NCBI GenBank assembly: GCA_963832445.1
Contig: CAWHUM010000009.1
Coordinates: forward strand, 1 to 64,000
Reading direction: 5' to 3'
DNA from: AWTP1-13 sp963832445
GTDB taxonomy: Bacteria > Pseudomonadota > Alphaproteobacteria > Rhizobiales > Hyphomicrobiaceae
Length of the DNA: 64,000 nucleotides
Below the pieces are notes generated by a model that saw nothing but the letters and a program-made list of their open reading frames with translations, was not told the DNA's origin and searched no databases. A program made the position numbers and the translations under genes. Below, one piece after another: positions 38,910 through 48,336 of this stretch. Positions within the stretch are counted from its first letter, which is position 1. Each line of letters opens with the position of its first letter.

Positions 38910-39254
38910 CTACCTGCGGCCCTGATCGCCGAGGTTGCGTCGCACTTCTGAGGCAGTGATGGTCAGCTTGATAGCCTGGCCCGTGTGCACGAACATGTCG
39001 GTCGGGATCGCCACCGGCACCGCGCCGATGCCCAGCGGCTGGTCGATTTCCGCAACGATGACCGGTTCGCCGTCGTCGGTGCCGACTTCCGTCACCACGC
39101 CCATCCTCACGCCATCCGAGCTGAAGATGGGAAGGCCGATCACGGACTCGTCGATCTGCGAGAGTGGTGGTCGATCGGGTCGCTGCTGCGCGAGCGAAGG
39201 ATTCGTCAACCCCATTACGGCAACGAGCACGCCTGTCAGCACGGCTTTGGTCAT
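38910..39254 (-). CDS. Exported PRC-barrel domain protein
   Basis: A 114-residue protein with a signal peptide (MTKAVLTGVLVAVMGLTNPS...AQ) and one PRC-barrel domain (GLPIFSSDGVRMGVVTEVGT). AGGAA lies upstream of ATG 39254. PRC-barrel proteins bind partners or small ligands and are common among stress-related envelope proteins. An apparent longer frame upstream is leucine-rich antisense of the neighbouring tyrosine-rich gene region and is not taken. Confidence 0.65.
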   Translation of the reverse strand: MTKAVLTGVLVAVMGLTNPSLAQQRPDRPPLSQIDESVIGLPIFSSDGVRMGVVTEVGTDDGEPVIVAEIDQPLGIGAVPVAIPTDMFVHTGQAIKLTITASEVRRNLGDQGRR

Positions 39255-39367
39255 CGCGACGTTCCTCGGAGCGGTTCGCGGCGCGTCCTCCGGAATGCCC
39301 ACCGGCCCGTGGCCATCAGATTTCTGTGCCACCGACACATTGCCGCGCACGGGGAAGCGAACCTCGC

Positions 39368-39754
39368 CTACCAGCCGTAGTAGCCATAGACCGGGCGGTA
39401 GTAGGCGCGCTGGTATCGGTAGGGTGCAACTGGCGGCGCGTAGTAGCCATAGGCTTGCACCGGCGGGTAATAGCCGTAGGCCGGGGCCGGCGCGTAGTAG
39501 CTGTAGACTGGAGCCGGCGGGTAGTAGACCGGAGCCGGCGCGTAATAGCTGTAGGCTGGAGTTGGCGGGTAGTAGCCGTAGGCTGCCGGGGCCGGGTAGT
39601 AGCCGTAGGCTGGTGCGGGCACGTAGTAGTAGGTGGGTGCGTAGTAATTGTACCTCGCACAGCCATTCCATCCGCAAAAAGCCGACGCAGGAGCGCTGAA
39701 GCTCGCAAAGCTTCCTACGGCCAGGGACAATCCAATTAGAACGCGCCTGAGCAT
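39368..39754 (-). CDS. Secreted Tyr/Pro-rich repeat protein
   Basis: A 128-residue protein with a signal peptide (MLRRVLIGLSLAVGSFASFS...SAF) and a mature region made almost wholly of degenerate 7-9-residue repeats of the type PAYGYYPP/PVYSYYAP. About a third of its residues are Tyr. AGGAGG lies six bases upstream of ATG 39754. It resembles low-complexity surface or matrix proteins. The underlying DNA is correspondingly repetitive (GTAGTAGCCGTAGGC-like units). The function is unknown. Confidence 0.65.
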   Translation of the reverse strand: MLRRVLIGLSLAVGSFASFSAPASAFCGWNGCARYNYYAPTYYYVPAPAYGYYPAPAAYGYYPPTPAYSYYAPAPVYYPPAPVYSYYAPAPAYGYYPPVQAYGYYAPPVAPYRYQRAYYRPVYGYYGW

Positions 39755-40069
39755 CTTGAGCCTCCTGTTCTCGAGACTTGGCTAGGGGCTCTCAAGGTAT
39801 GGGAAAGCCGACACCTTGGAAGTCGGGGGTAACCCCGACCGGTGCCGGAAATTCTCCCATTCACCGTGTCCGACGCCGACGAACCCGAGGCGTACGAGCT
39901 CCCACGGTAGCGCGGCGCGTATGGCGAAAGGCTGCCATACACGCGGCTAAGCCGGTCGGGCCTGGGGCGCGGAGGCGGATAGAGCCGCACATACCGAGAG
40001 CTACGACGCCCGACACGGCGCAAGACACGCCGGACCCACCGGGCGGCGAGGTCATGGGCGATGCCACCG
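39755..40069. other. Intergenic region, nothing recognised
   Basis: About 315 bases between the tyrosine-rich gene and the end of the decayed permease. No gene is supported. It should contain the promoter of the tyrosine-rich gene. Confidence 0.35.
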
Positions 40070-40835
40070 TCACTCCTGCGCGAGGCGGCTGCGATAGTGC
40101 CAGAACAGGAGGCGCTCCTCGACGATGCGCAGGCCGGTATTGAGGAGCAGGCCCACGATCGCGATGGCAACGATGCCGGCGAGGCCGGACGACACGTGAA
40201 AGCTCTCCTGGCTGCGCTGCACGAAGGCGCCGATGCCGTTGGTCGAGAGCAGCATCTCGGAGGTGATGGTCACCAGCAGCGAGGCCGAGATCGCAAGGCG
40301 AAAGCCGGTGACGATGCCGGGGAAGGCCGCCGGCAGGTCGATCAGCGCCATCGACTCGAAGCGGCTCGAGGCGCAGCGAGCGCCCGACGCGGTCGAGCAT
40401 CGGCGGCGCCTGGCGCACGGTCTCGATGGTGGTGATCAGGATGCCGGGCATCATCGCATAGCTGATCACGGCGATCTTGGCGGCATCGCCGATGCCGGCC
40501 AGCACCATGACGATGGGAATGACGGCCGGCGGCGGGATGGTGACCAGGAATTCGAGGATCGGATCGACGATCATGCCGAGCAGGCGGATACGGCCGCAGG
40601 CGATGCCGAACGGCACCATCACCAGCACCGACAGGCCGAACGCGGTGAAGGCGCGGCGCAGCGTGTTGCCGATCTCGGCCAGCGATGGTGTGGAAGTTCT
40701 GCTACGATCGCGACCGCCGTCTGCCACGGCCCCGGGAACAGCACGGTGTCGTAGCTCCAGGCGACGAGTTGCCAGCGCGCACAGCACGAGCGCGATGGAG
40801 AGCAGGCCCCAGGGATCGAGCCGATGCCGCCTCAT
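40070..40835 (-). pseudogene. Frameshifted ABC permease, TauC/SsuC type (second copy)
   Basis: It starts at ATG 40835 (MRRHRLDPWGLLSIALVLCA), overlapping the stop of the preceding permease by four bases. The frame changes near 40775 (RWQLVAWSYDTVLFPGPW is in another frame), returns near 40690 (LAEIGNTLRRAFTAFG), and changes again near 40370 before ESMALIDLPAAFPGIVTG. Pieced together it is a full BPD_transp_1 permease ending WHYRSRLAQE at 40070. At least three indels mean it cannot be made as written. Confidence 0.75.
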
Positions 40836-41604
40836 GCCGCGGCGGCCTCCGCCATCATCTGCTCGTGCCAGCCGATGAAGAGGCGTCGCAGGCCCAGCAC
40901 CATCTGGTTGAACAGCATGCCGTTGATGCCGCACAGCACGGTCAGCGCCAACACATCGGGGATGCGCAAGGCGAAGGCGCGCTCGAACAGCAGATAGCCG
41001 AGCCCGTCCTGGCCGGCGAACAGGTCGGTCACCACCGACCCGATCAGGCTGACGCTGGCCGCGATGCGCACGCCGATGAAGATCTGCGGCAGCGCCTGCG
41101 GCAGCACGATGCTCCTGACCAGTGCCAGCCGGTCGCAGCCGAAGGCGCGGCCGGTGCGCAGCAGCACCTCGTTGGTGCCCGAGAACGCAGCGACCGTGTT
41201 GAAAGTAGACCGGCCAGACAGCGCGGCGAACACGATGATGAACAGATAGAGCTTGAGACCGAAGCCGATCGCGAACACCGAGATCGGGATGATGGCCGCT
41301 GGCGGTAGCGGCCGCAGCAGCTCGGTCCACGGCCGCAGCATCCTCTGAAACACGGGCACCAGCGCGCCCAGGACGCCGAGCGCGATGCCGAGCGGCACGG
41401 TCAGGGCAAAGCCGGCAAGCGCGCGCAGCAGCGTGAGCGCGACCGCCTTCATGTCGTCGGGCGAGGCGACTATCCGCGCCAACGCCTCGGCGGTGGTGCA
41501 GGGCGAGGGCAGGTAGCGCTCCGGCGCCAACCTGCAGCCACACGGCGACCTGCCAGATCGTCAAGCACGACGGCCAAGGCCAGCAGGCGCCGCAGCCAGA
41601 TCAT
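40832..41604 (-). pseudogene. Frameshifted ABC permease, TauC/SsuC type (first copy)
   Basis: It begins at ATG 41604 (MIWLRRLLALAVVL), shifts near 41570 into a frame reading IWQVAVWLQV and again near 41525 into ERYLPSPCTTAEALARIV. From there it is open and well conserved to the stop at 40832, including the loop LVRSIVLPQALPQIFIG. Only the first 30 codons are disturbed. A downstream start at 41448 (MKAVALTLLRALAG) could in principle yield a truncated protein lacking the first helix. Confidence 0.7.
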
Positions 41605-42446
41605 GGCGCCGCACCGCGGCCGCGCGCGCCGCTCGCTGCGGATGAGCGAGAGCACGTCGTGGCGGATATCGAGGAAGGTCGCCTCTCGCGCGTCTCGATC
41701 TGATCGCGCGGCCGCGGCAGCGGCACCGCGATCTCGCGCACGACCCGGCTCGGCCGGCTGGACAGCACGACGATGCGGTCGCCCATGTAGATCGCCTCCT
41801 CGACGTCGTGGGTCACGAGCACGCAGGTCTGGCGATAGCGCTGCGCGATGGAGAGCAGCAGGTCCTGCAGGTCGGCGCGCGTCTGCGCGTCCACCGAGGC
41901 CAGCGGCTCGTCGAGCAGCAGCAGCCGCGATTGCGAGGCGAGCCCCCGGGCGATGGCGACGCGCTGCTGCATGCCTCCGGACAACTGCCAGGGATAGCGG
42001 TCTTTGAAGCCGGCGAGGCCCACCGCATCGAGGAGGCCGGTCGCCTGCCCGATCTTGTCCGCCGGGGTGAGCCCGCCGACCCGGCGCATGCCGAACAGCA
42101 CGTTGCCGAGATTGGTCTTCCACGGCAGCAGCGAGCGGCTGTAGTCCTGGAAGACGATGGCCATGCCTTCCGGCGTTGCATCGCGCACGGGGTTGCCGGC
42201 GAAGTGCACCACGCCGCCGTCCGGTCGCAGCAGCCCGGACAGCAGCAGCAGCAGTGTGGTCTTGCCGCAACCGGAAGGCCCGACAACGGACACGAACTCG
42301 CCTTCACCGACCGTGAAGTCGATGCCGGCCAAAACCTGCAGCGGCGGCGGCCCGTCGAATTGCTTGGTGAGCCCTTCCACCGCCAGTATCGGCCCGGCCC
42401 CCGCCGCCTGGCCGGAGCGCGCGGCCTTGGCATCCTCCGCACGCAT
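41601..42446 (-). CDS. ABC transporter ATPase, TauB/SsuB type, scrambled tail
   Basis: A 281-residue ATPase of the nitrate/sulfonate/taurine class: Walker A GPSGCGKT, signature LSGGMQQR, Walker B LLLLDEP, switch VLVTHD and EEAIYMGDR. After IETRE (about 41690) the annotated frame becomes serine/arginine-rich, while the expected ATFLDIRHDVLSLIRSE lies in another frame, so a pair of compensating indels alters about 25 residues before the ATGA junction with the permease. The catalytic core is complete. It starts 15 bases after the binding-protein stop. Confidence 0.78.
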   Translation of the reverse strand: MRAEDAKAARSGQAAGAGPILAVEGLTKQFDGPPPLQVLAGIDFTVGEGEFVSVVGPSGCGKTTLLLLLSGLLRPDGGVVHFAGNPVRDATPEGMAIVFQDYSRSLLPWKTNLGNVLFGMRRVGGLTPADKIGQATGLLDAVGLAGFKDRYPWQLSGGMQQRVAIARGLASQSRLLLLDEPLASVDAQTRADLQDLLLSIAQRYRQTCVLVTHDVEEAIYMGDRIVVLSSRPSRVVREIAVPLPRPRDQIETRERRPSSISATTCSRSSAASGARGRGAAP

Positions 42447-42461
42447 TCGGTTCGATCCCTT

Positions 42462-43442
42462 CTAGAAGGGCAGTGTCGCGATCACGTCTTCGATCGGGAA
42501 CGACTTGGTCATCATCCCGGTGCGGATCAGCGTATCATAGATTGGCGCGATCGATTCTTTCTTGATCGTGATGGTCTGGAACCAGGACGGCGGAATGGTC
42601 TCGGCCACCGCGCGCTCCATGCCGGAGAGCTTCACCACCAGATCGAGACGCAGCTTGGGATCGGCCTCGATGTCCTTCTGCGCGCGCTGGTAGGCCCGCC
42701 CGAAGGCGACCGCCAGCTTCTGGTTCTTGGCGAGCCAGGTGTCGGTGGCGAAGTAGCAGGCGGCGGTGACGACCTGGGTGCCGCTGAGGCTCAGATTGCC
42801 GCGCCCCAGCACCTTTCCGCCAATCGCCTTGTTGGCCATGATCGCGGCCTGCATCGGAAAAATGGTCACCACCACGTCGGCGTTGCCTAGCTCGAGCGCC
42901 GCCGGCATCTGCGGGAAGGGAACGACCACCTTCTTGACGTCGTCCCAGCTCACCCCCGCAAGCTGCAGGCGATCGCGGATGGCGAGCTCACCCGCCGTTC
43001 CGAAGGCATTGATCATCACGGTCTTGCCCTTCATGTCGGCGAACGAGGTGATGCCGGACTTGGCGGACGCGGTGATGTAGGTACCGTAGTGGTCGGGCGG
43101 ACCTTCCTGCTCGGAGCTCATGAAAATCTTGACCGGCACGCCGTTGGAGCGGGCGAACATGGGCACCGTCGCCGCGGCCCAGCCGAGGTCGGCCTGCGCC
43201 GAGGCGACGGCGGACACCGACGCCGCGCCAGTCGCCACCTTGACGATCTCGATCTCGAGACCGGCCTCGGCGAAGTAGCCCTTGTCCATGCCGTGGAACA
43301 GCGGCAGCGTGCCCACACTGGCGAAATTGGTAACGCGAACCTTGTCCGCAGCCTGCGCCTTCGCTGCCAGCGTCGCCGCACACAGCAAAGCCGCAACCAT
43401 CGCCAATGCGCGGCCGCGGCCTCCACAGAAAATTGAAGCCAT
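42462..43442 (-). CDS. ABC substrate-binding protein, NMT1/THI5-like
   Basis: A 326-residue periplasmic binding protein of the NMT1/SsuA family (taurine, sulfonate, nitrate or thiamine-precursor type). The signal peptide ends near AKAQA, and the mature protein starts DKVRVTNFASVGTLPLFHGM with the typical GYFAEAGLEIEIV segment. GGGGAGGAAA precedes ATG 43442. It is the intact first gene of an operon whose permeases are frameshifted, so the transporter as a whole is probably inactive. It is divergent from a TetR regulator. Confidence 0.85.
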   Translation of the reverse strand: MASIFCGGRGRALAMVAALLCAATLAAKAQAADKVRVTNFASVGTLPLFHGMDKGYFAEAGLEIEIVKVATGAASVSAVASAQADLGWAAATVPMFARSNGVPVKIFMSSEQEGPPDHYGTYITASAKSGITSFADMKGKTVMINAFGTAGELAIRDRLQLAGVSWDDVKKVVVPFPQMPAALELGNADVVVTIFPMQAAIMANKAIGGKVLGRGNLSLSGTQVVTAACYFATDTWLAKNQKLAVAFGRAYQRAQKDIEADPKLRLDLVVKLSGMERAVAETIPPSWFQTITIKKESIAPIYDTLIRTGMMTKSFPIEDVIATLPF

Positions 43443-43565
43443 GAATTTCCTCCCCTATTGCCGTCTTGTCTGTCGAACGCCCAAAAGAAGACACCCCGGG
43501 CGCTCCCGGCACTTCGCAGTCGAGGCGAAGATTTGTGCGCCGACAGCTATTTAGGTATGAATAGA

Positions 43566-43577
43566 GAACCATGGTTC
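43566..43577. promoter_or_regulatory. Palindrome at the TetR gene start, possible operator
   Basis: GAACCATGGTTC is a perfect 12-base palindrome that includes the ATG of the TetR gene (43571), flanked by ATGAA/TTCAT further out. Its position between divergent genes fits an autoregulatory operator. This is inferred from symmetry only. Confidence 0.35.
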
Positions 43578-44239
43578 ATATTTCGGGTCAAGCAACGCTG
43601 CCGGACGACAGCGGCGTCGACGGCGTGCGGCCAGTCAAGCAGCTGCGCGCCCGGCGCAGCCGCGACCGGCTGCTCGACGCCGGACAGAAGCTGGTCGCGA
43701 GGCGCCCATTCGATCAGCTGTCGGTTGCCGACATCGCGCGGGCAGCCGACTGCTCGGTTGGCGCCTTCTATCTGCGCTTCCGCGACAAGGACGCTTTCTT
43801 TCGTGCGCTCATCGCGCAGTATCTCGCCGAGGTGCGGACCGAGACGTCGCAGGTGTTTGCAACGCACGGCGATGACCGGCTGATCGGCGTGCTGGTCTCG
43901 ACCACGACAGACCGCTTTCGTCGCTATGGCGGTCTCATCCGCTCGGCCATCCGCAAGCGCATGGAGGACCCGACGGTGTGGGAGCCGATCCGTCAGAGCG
44001 GGCACGTGAATGCCGATTGCTTCGTCGACTGGCTTGCTGCGCGCCACGTGCGCAAGCTGACGGTGCCCGAGGACCTGTCGGTGCGGTTCGCCTTCCAGGT
44101 CCTCTACGGCACGCTCAACAATGCCCTGGTGAACGAGCCGGGTCCCCTCGACATCGAGGATCCGGCATTCCCGGTTCACCTCGAGCGCGCCTTCCGCCTT
44201 GTCCTCCTTTCGACCGGCACCCCCCCCGCGCTCGGGTGA
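43571..44239 (+). CDS. TetR/AcrR family transcriptional regulator
   Basis: A 222-residue repressor-type protein. The N-terminal TetR helix-turn-helix spans about residues 28-75 (DRLLDAGQKLVARRPFDQLS, IARAADCSVGAFYLRFRDKDA), followed by a helical ligand-binding domain. It is transcribed divergently from the NMT1-type importer, which it probably controls together with itself. The inducer is unknown. Confidence 0.85.
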   Translation: MVHISGQATLPDDSGVDGVRPVKQLRARRSRDRLLDAGQKLVARRPFDQLSVADIARAADCSVGAFYLRFRDKDAFFRALIAQYLAEVRTETSQVFATHGDDRLIGVLVSTTTDRFRRYGGLIRSAIRKRMEDPTVWEPIRQSGHVNADCFVDWLAARHVRKLTVPEDLSVRFAFQVLYGTLNNALVNEPGPLDIEDPAFPVHLERAFRLVLLSTGTPPALG

Positions 44240-44269
44240 TGCGCTCGCCGTTGCAGGACATGCGGCTCC

Positions 44270-45718
44270 TCAAGTCCGCGAGACGTGGAGCGATGGAACG
44301 CGGCTCCTCCAGGGCATCGCCGCCTCCAAGCCGGTCGCCAGCTGCAGCAGCAGGTGCTCCGCCGCCGGCTTGGCGGCAATCTGCACGCCAATCGGCACGC
44401 CGGTGGAATGCATGGCAAGCGGGAGCGACATGGCCGGCGTGCCCATCATGTTGTGCGGGACGGTGTACTGGCAGGGCGGCGCGAACAGCTCGTCGATCAT
44501 ACCCTGCCAGCCGTCGACCTTGCGCGACAGGTTATAGCGGCCCCAGGGCTCCGACACCCGCGAGGTGGTCGGCGACAGCCAGATGTCGTACTTGCTGTAG
44601 AATTGTCCAAGCTTGCGCCGCGCCGCGTTGGCGAGGCCGGTGGCGGCCATGAAGCGCGCCGGGGTGATCTGCTTTGCGGCCTCGTAGACGAACAGGATCA
44701 CCGGCTCGAGCGTCTCGGGTCCGACCTTGTGGCCGCTGCGCCGGGCGTAGCCGTCGAGCCGCACATCGAAACCAAAAAAGAAGATGTCGAATGCCGCGGC
44801 CAAGGTGTCACGGCCGCCCATATCGGCCTTCGCCCGCTCCACGCTGTGGCCCAGGGCCGCCAGGGCCTTGCCCGTCGCCTCGACGGCATTGGCCACCTCC
44901 GGATCGACCTTCATGCCGACCAGCTCATCGAGCACGATGCCGACCTTGAGTTTGCCAGGCGACTTCCTCGCCAGCGATGCGTAGGGCTCGTCGGGCTTGG
45001 GAATGATGAATGGGTCGCCGGGCTGCGGGATCGCCAGGCAGTCGAGCATGGCTGCCGCATCGCGCACGGTCTTGGTCTGCACGAAATTCATCGACCAGCC
45101 CCAGCCGCCCTCGTCGAAGATGGGGCCGGAGGAGATGCGCATGCGCGAGGGCTTCAACCCCACGCCGCCGCACCAGCTGGCCGGAATGCGGATCGAGCCG
45201 CCGATGTCGGAGCCGTGCGCGATCGGCACGATGCCGGCCATCACGGCGGCCTGACCGCCGCCGGTGGAGCCGCCCGCCGAATAACCCTGCTTCCAGGGGT
45301 TCGACGTGTTGCCGAACATGGCGCTCTCGGTGGTGGCCGCCATGGAGTATTCGGGGGCCGCCGTGCGGCCGAGGATGTTGACGCCAGAGGCCCGCAGAAG
45401 CTCGGCGAAGTGCGTGTCGACCTCTACCTTCATGCCTGCGCACAGACGCGAGCCGAACTCGATTGTGCGGCCCTTCTCGTGGCCGAACACGTCCTTGATC
45501 AACGTCGGCACGCCGCGGAAGGGACCGTTGCCGAGGCCGGCTTCGTCGAGTTTTTCGATGCGGTCGGGATAGAGTTCGACCACCGACCTGACGGCGCCAT
45601 CCACCTTTTCCTTGGCGGCGACTGCCGTCAGCGCAAGCTCCTTGGGGGTCACCTGCTTCTTGGCCACCAGCTCGGCCAGCCCCAGGGCATCGTAGCTCGC
45701 ATACTCGGCAAGGTTCAT
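44270..45718 (-). CDS. Amidase (amidase signature family)
   Basis: A 482-residue amidase that hydrolyses a carboxamide to acid and ammonia. The Ser-cisSer-Lys triad is visible: Lys75 (TLIKDVFG), cis-Ser151 (GGSTGGG) and nucleophile Ser175 (SDIGGSIR). The second Ser of the usual GGSSGG is Thr here. No signal peptide is present, so it is cytoplasmic. ATG 45718 has GGAGGAAG upstream. It is the last gene after a complete peptide-type ABC importer with only 47 bases between, suggesting that it processes the imported amide or peptide. Family relatives act on amino-acid amides, acylated amines or 6-aminohexanoate-cyclic dimers. Confidence 0.88.
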   Translation of the reverse strand: MNLAEYASYDALGLAELVAKKQVTPKELALTAVAAKEKVDGAVRSVVELYPDRIEKLDEAGLGNGPFRGVPTLIKDVFGHEKGRTIEFGSRLCAGMKVEVDTHFAELLRASGVNILGRTAAPEYSMAATTESAMFGNTSNPWKQGYSAGGSTGGGQAAVMAGIVPIAHGSDIGGSIRIPASWCGGVGLKPSRMRISSGPIFDEGGWGWSMNFVQTKTVRDAAAMLDCLAIPQPGDPFIIPKPDEPYASLARKSPGKLKVGIVLDELVGMKVDPEVANAVEATGKALAALGHSVERAKADMGGRDTLAAAFDIFFFGFDVRLDGYARRSGHKVGPETLEPVILFVYEAAKQITPARFMAATGLANAARRKLGQFYSKYDIWLSPTTSRVSEPWGRYNLSRKVDGWQGMIDELFAPPCQYTVPHNMMGTPAMSLPLAMHSTGVPIGVQIAAKPAAEHLLLQLATGLEAAMPWRSRVPSLHVSRT

Positions 45719-45765
45719 GTCCGGCTTCCTCCTCGATCCTCTCGTCGGCCCAGGCCCGTCCCTGC

Positions 45766-47397
45766 TCAAGCCGGTGCGGCTGCGGCGCCGAATTGCGCGC
45801 TGCGTCCGGGAGCCGCCTCGAACAGCGCGCGAGTGTACTCGTGCTTGGGCGCGGCGAACATCTCCACCGTCGCGCCCTGCTCCACCACGATGCCGCGCTG
45901 CATCACGGCGATACGGTCGCAGATTTGTGCGGCGACGCGCAAGTCGTGGGTGATGAACAGGAGGGCCAGATCGAAGCGCTGGCGAATGTCGTCGAGCAGC
46001 TTGAGCACCTGCGCCTGCACCGACACGTCGAGTGCGGAGACCGGCTCGTCGGCGATCAGCAGCTGCGGCTCCATGGCGAGAGCCCTGGCGATAGCGATGC
46101 GCTGGCGCTGGCCGCCGGAGAACTGGTGCGGATAGCGGTCGAGCGCATCGGGCGACAGGCCCACCAGTGCCATCAGGCGGCTGGCCCGGTTCTTGGCCTC
46201 GGTTTCGGCCAGACCGAAGTTCATCGGCCCCTCGATGATCGAGGCGCCGACCGTGCGGCGCGGATTGAGCGAGCGGTAAGGGTCTTGGAATACGATCTGC
46301 ACGTGGCGACGGTGCGCGCGCAGGCGGCTCTCGGGCAGGCGCGCCACGTCGACGTCGCCGATGCGGATGACGCCCGAGGTCGGCTGCACCAGGCGGGCAA
46401 CGCAGCGCGCCACCGTGGATTTGCCCGAGCCCGACTCGCCGACGATGCCGACGGTCTCCCCGCGCCGCACCACGATGTCGACGTTCTCGGCCGCCCGCAC
46501 CACGCGGCCGGGGAAGAGCAGGCTCATGCTGCCGTAGGTCTTGGACAGCCGCTCGGTCGCCAGCGCCACGGGCCCGGCCTTGGGCTGGCGCGGCGGTGGC
46601 TTCAGGCTCGGGACGGAGGCGATAAGCATGCGCGTGTAGTCGGACTGGGGCCGGCGCAGGATGTCGCTGCAGGCGCCCTGCTCCACCACGCGGCCCGACT
46701 GCATGACGACGACGCGGTGGGCGATCTCGGCCACCACGCCGAAGTCGTGGGTGATGAACAGCACGCCGGTGCCGCGCCGCTCCTGCAGCTCCCGGATCAG
46801 CTTCAGGATCTGCGCCTGCGTGGTCACGTCGAGCGCCGTGGTGGGCTCGTCGGCGATCAGCAGGGCCGGGTCGAGCACCAGGGCCGCGGCGATCATGATG
46901 CGCTGGCGCTGACCGCCGGAGATCTGGTGGGGATAGACGTCGATCAGGCGCTCGGGCTCGGGCAGGTGCACGGAGCGCATGATCTGCAGCACGCGCTGGC
47001 GGCGGTCGGACTCGGGGAGCTGGGTGTGGATCTCCAGCACCTCGGCGATCTGGTCGCCCACCGTCATGACCGGGTTGAGTGCGGTCATCGGCTCCTGGAA
47101 GATCATGGCCATGCGCGTGCCGCGCAAGCCGCGCAGGCGCGCGGGCTTGGCCTGCAGCACATCCTCGCCCTCGAGCAGGACCTGGCCGGCGGTGGCCCGC
47201 AGCTCGCGCGGCAGCAGCCCCATCACGGACTGGGCGGTGACGGACTTGCCGGAGCCCGATTCGCCCACCACGCACACGATCTCGCCGGGGTCGACGGAGA
47301 AGGCGATGTCCTGGATGGCGTTGGCACGGTCGGAGCCCGCCGGCAATCCCACGGTGAGGCCTTTGATAGCGAGGACAGGCGAGGGAGCTTCGGCCAT
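45766..47397 (-). CDS. Fused double ATPase of a peptide ABC importer (DppD-DppF type)
   Basis: A 543-residue protein with two complete ATPase domains in tandem. The first (about 1-270) has GESGSGKSVTAQ, ISGGQRQRIMIA and LLIADEP. The second (about 285-535) has GESGSGKSTVAR, FSGGQRQRIAIA and LLIADEP. Each has the C-terminal oligopeptide-type extension. It replaces separate DppD and DppF subunits. It starts at ATG 47397, ten bases after the permease stop. Confidence 0.9.
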   Translation of the reverse strand: MAEAPSPVLAIKGLTVGLPAGSDRANAIQDIAFSVDPGEIVCVVGESGSGKSVTAQSVMGLLPRELRATAGQVLLEGEDVLQAKPARLRGLRGTRMAMIFQEPMTALNPVMTVGDQIAEVLEIHTQLPESDRRQRVLQIMRSVHLPEPERLIDVYPHQISGGQRQRIMIAAALVLDPALLIADEPTTALDVTTQAQILKLIRELQERRGTGVLFITHDFGVVAEIAHRVVVMQSGRVVEQGACSDILRRPQSDYTRMLIASVPSLKPPPRQPKAGPVALATERLSKTYGSMSLLFPGRVVRAAENVDIVVRRGETVGIVGESGSGKSTVARCVARLVQPTSGVIRIGDVDVARLPESRLRAHRRHVQIVFQDPYRSLNPRRTVGASIIEGPMNFGLAETEAKNRASRLMALVGLSPDALDRYPHQFSGGQRQRIAIARALAMEPQLLIADEPVSALDVSVQAQVLKLLDDIRQRFDLALLFITHDLRVAAQICDRIAVMQRGIVVEQGATVEMFAAPKHEYTRALFEAAPGRSAQFGAAAAPA

Positions 47398-47406
47398 CCT
47401 CGCCTC

Positions 47407-48336
47407 TCACACCCGCTTGGCGAAGCGCGGGTCGAGCGTGTCGCGCAGGCCGTCGCCCAGCATGTTGATGGCCAGCACCGCCAACGCCAGGCACACGCCC
47501 GGATAGAAGATGTTGTGGGGATAGATGCGGAACAGCGAGCGCCCCTCGGCCATGATGTTGCCCCAGGTCGGCGTCTCCGGCGGTATGCCGATCCCTAAGA
47601 ACGACAGGATCGCCTCGACCAGGATGGCCGAGGCGCAGATGAAGGTACCCTGCACGATCAGCGGGGCAATGGTGTTGGGCAGCACATGCCGCACCAGCAG
47701 TGTGGGCGTAGGGGTGCCGACGGTGATGGCGGCCTCCACGTAGGGCTCCTCGCGGATCGAAAGCACGGTAGCGCGCACCAGGCGCACGACGCGCGGGATG
47801 TCGGGGATGACGATGGCGATGACGACCGCCGCCAGGCCGGCGCGCGACAGCGAGACGACGCCCATGGCGAGCAGGATCGCCGGGATCGCCATCAGCCCAT
47901 CCATGATGCGCATGACAATGCCGTCGAGCCAGCGGATGTAGCCGGCCATGAGACCGATGGTAAGGCCGATGGTGACGGCGAGAATGGCCACCGTCACGCC
48001 GATGATCAGCGACACGCGCGCGCCATAGACGACGCGGCTGTAGACGTCGCGCCCCAGAGTATCGGTGCCGAAACGGTGCACGAACACCGTCTCCTTGCCA
48101 TTCTCGTCGCGCATCACGCGCTCGACGCCCGGCCTCTTGTTGCGAAAGGCCGGGTTGATCTCGGAGGGGTCGATCGTGCCCAGCAGCGGCGCCAGCAGGC
48201 CGACGAGCGCCAGGAATGCCACGATCGCTCCGCCGATGATGACGCTCGGGTTGCGCGCCAGCGTGCGCATCGCTCCCCACCGCGGCGCCGCGGGCGCGCG
48301 CTCGGCCAATTCACCGGGCAGGGCCTCGATGCTCAA
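47407..48336 (-). CDS. Peptide-type ABC permease, DppC-like
   Basis: A 309-residue permease with an N-terminal OppC_N segment (ARNPSVIIGGAIVAFLALVG), the FGTDTLGRDVYSRVVYGAR motif and five further helices. The best start is TTG 48336, whose codon overlaps the DppB stop as TTGA. An ATG inside (MRTLARNPSV) would also give a plausible but shorter protein. Confidence 0.85.
   Translation of the reverse strand: MSIEALPGELAERAPAAPRWGAMRTLARNPSVIIGGAIVAFLALVGLLAPLLGTIDPSEINPAFRNKRPGVERVMRDENGKETVFVHRFGTDTLGRDVYSRVVYGARVSLIIGVTVAILAVTIGLTIGLMAGYIRWLDGIVMRIMDGLMAIPAILLAMGVVSLSRAGLAAVVIAIVIPDIPRVVRLVRATVLSIREEPYVEAAITVGTPTPTLLVRHVLPNTIAPLIVQGTFICASAILVEAILSFLGIGIPPETPTWGNIMAEGRSLFRIYPHNIFYPGVCLALAVLAINMLGDGLRDTLDPRFAKRV

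Noticed and set aside
39361..39660. Regular short DNA repeats suggesting a CRISPR or tandem array
   Set aside because: The units are in-frame codons for the YGYYPP-type protein, vary in sequence and have no spacer structure.
38910..39677. A 255-codon version of the PRC-barrel gene
   Set aside because: The extra N-terminal part is leucine-rich sequence lying within the tyrosine-rich gene in another frame. The start at 39254 has a signal peptide and a ribosome site.
45793..47598. 601-codon plus-strand frame opposite the double ATPase
   Set aside because: His/Asp/Gly-rich antisense shadow of conserved ATPase domains.
45718..48280. Apparent 1,336-codon frame ending with the amidase
   Set aside because: Only the last 482 codons are the amidase. 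The upstream part is an arginine-rich shadow of the permease and double-ATPase genes.
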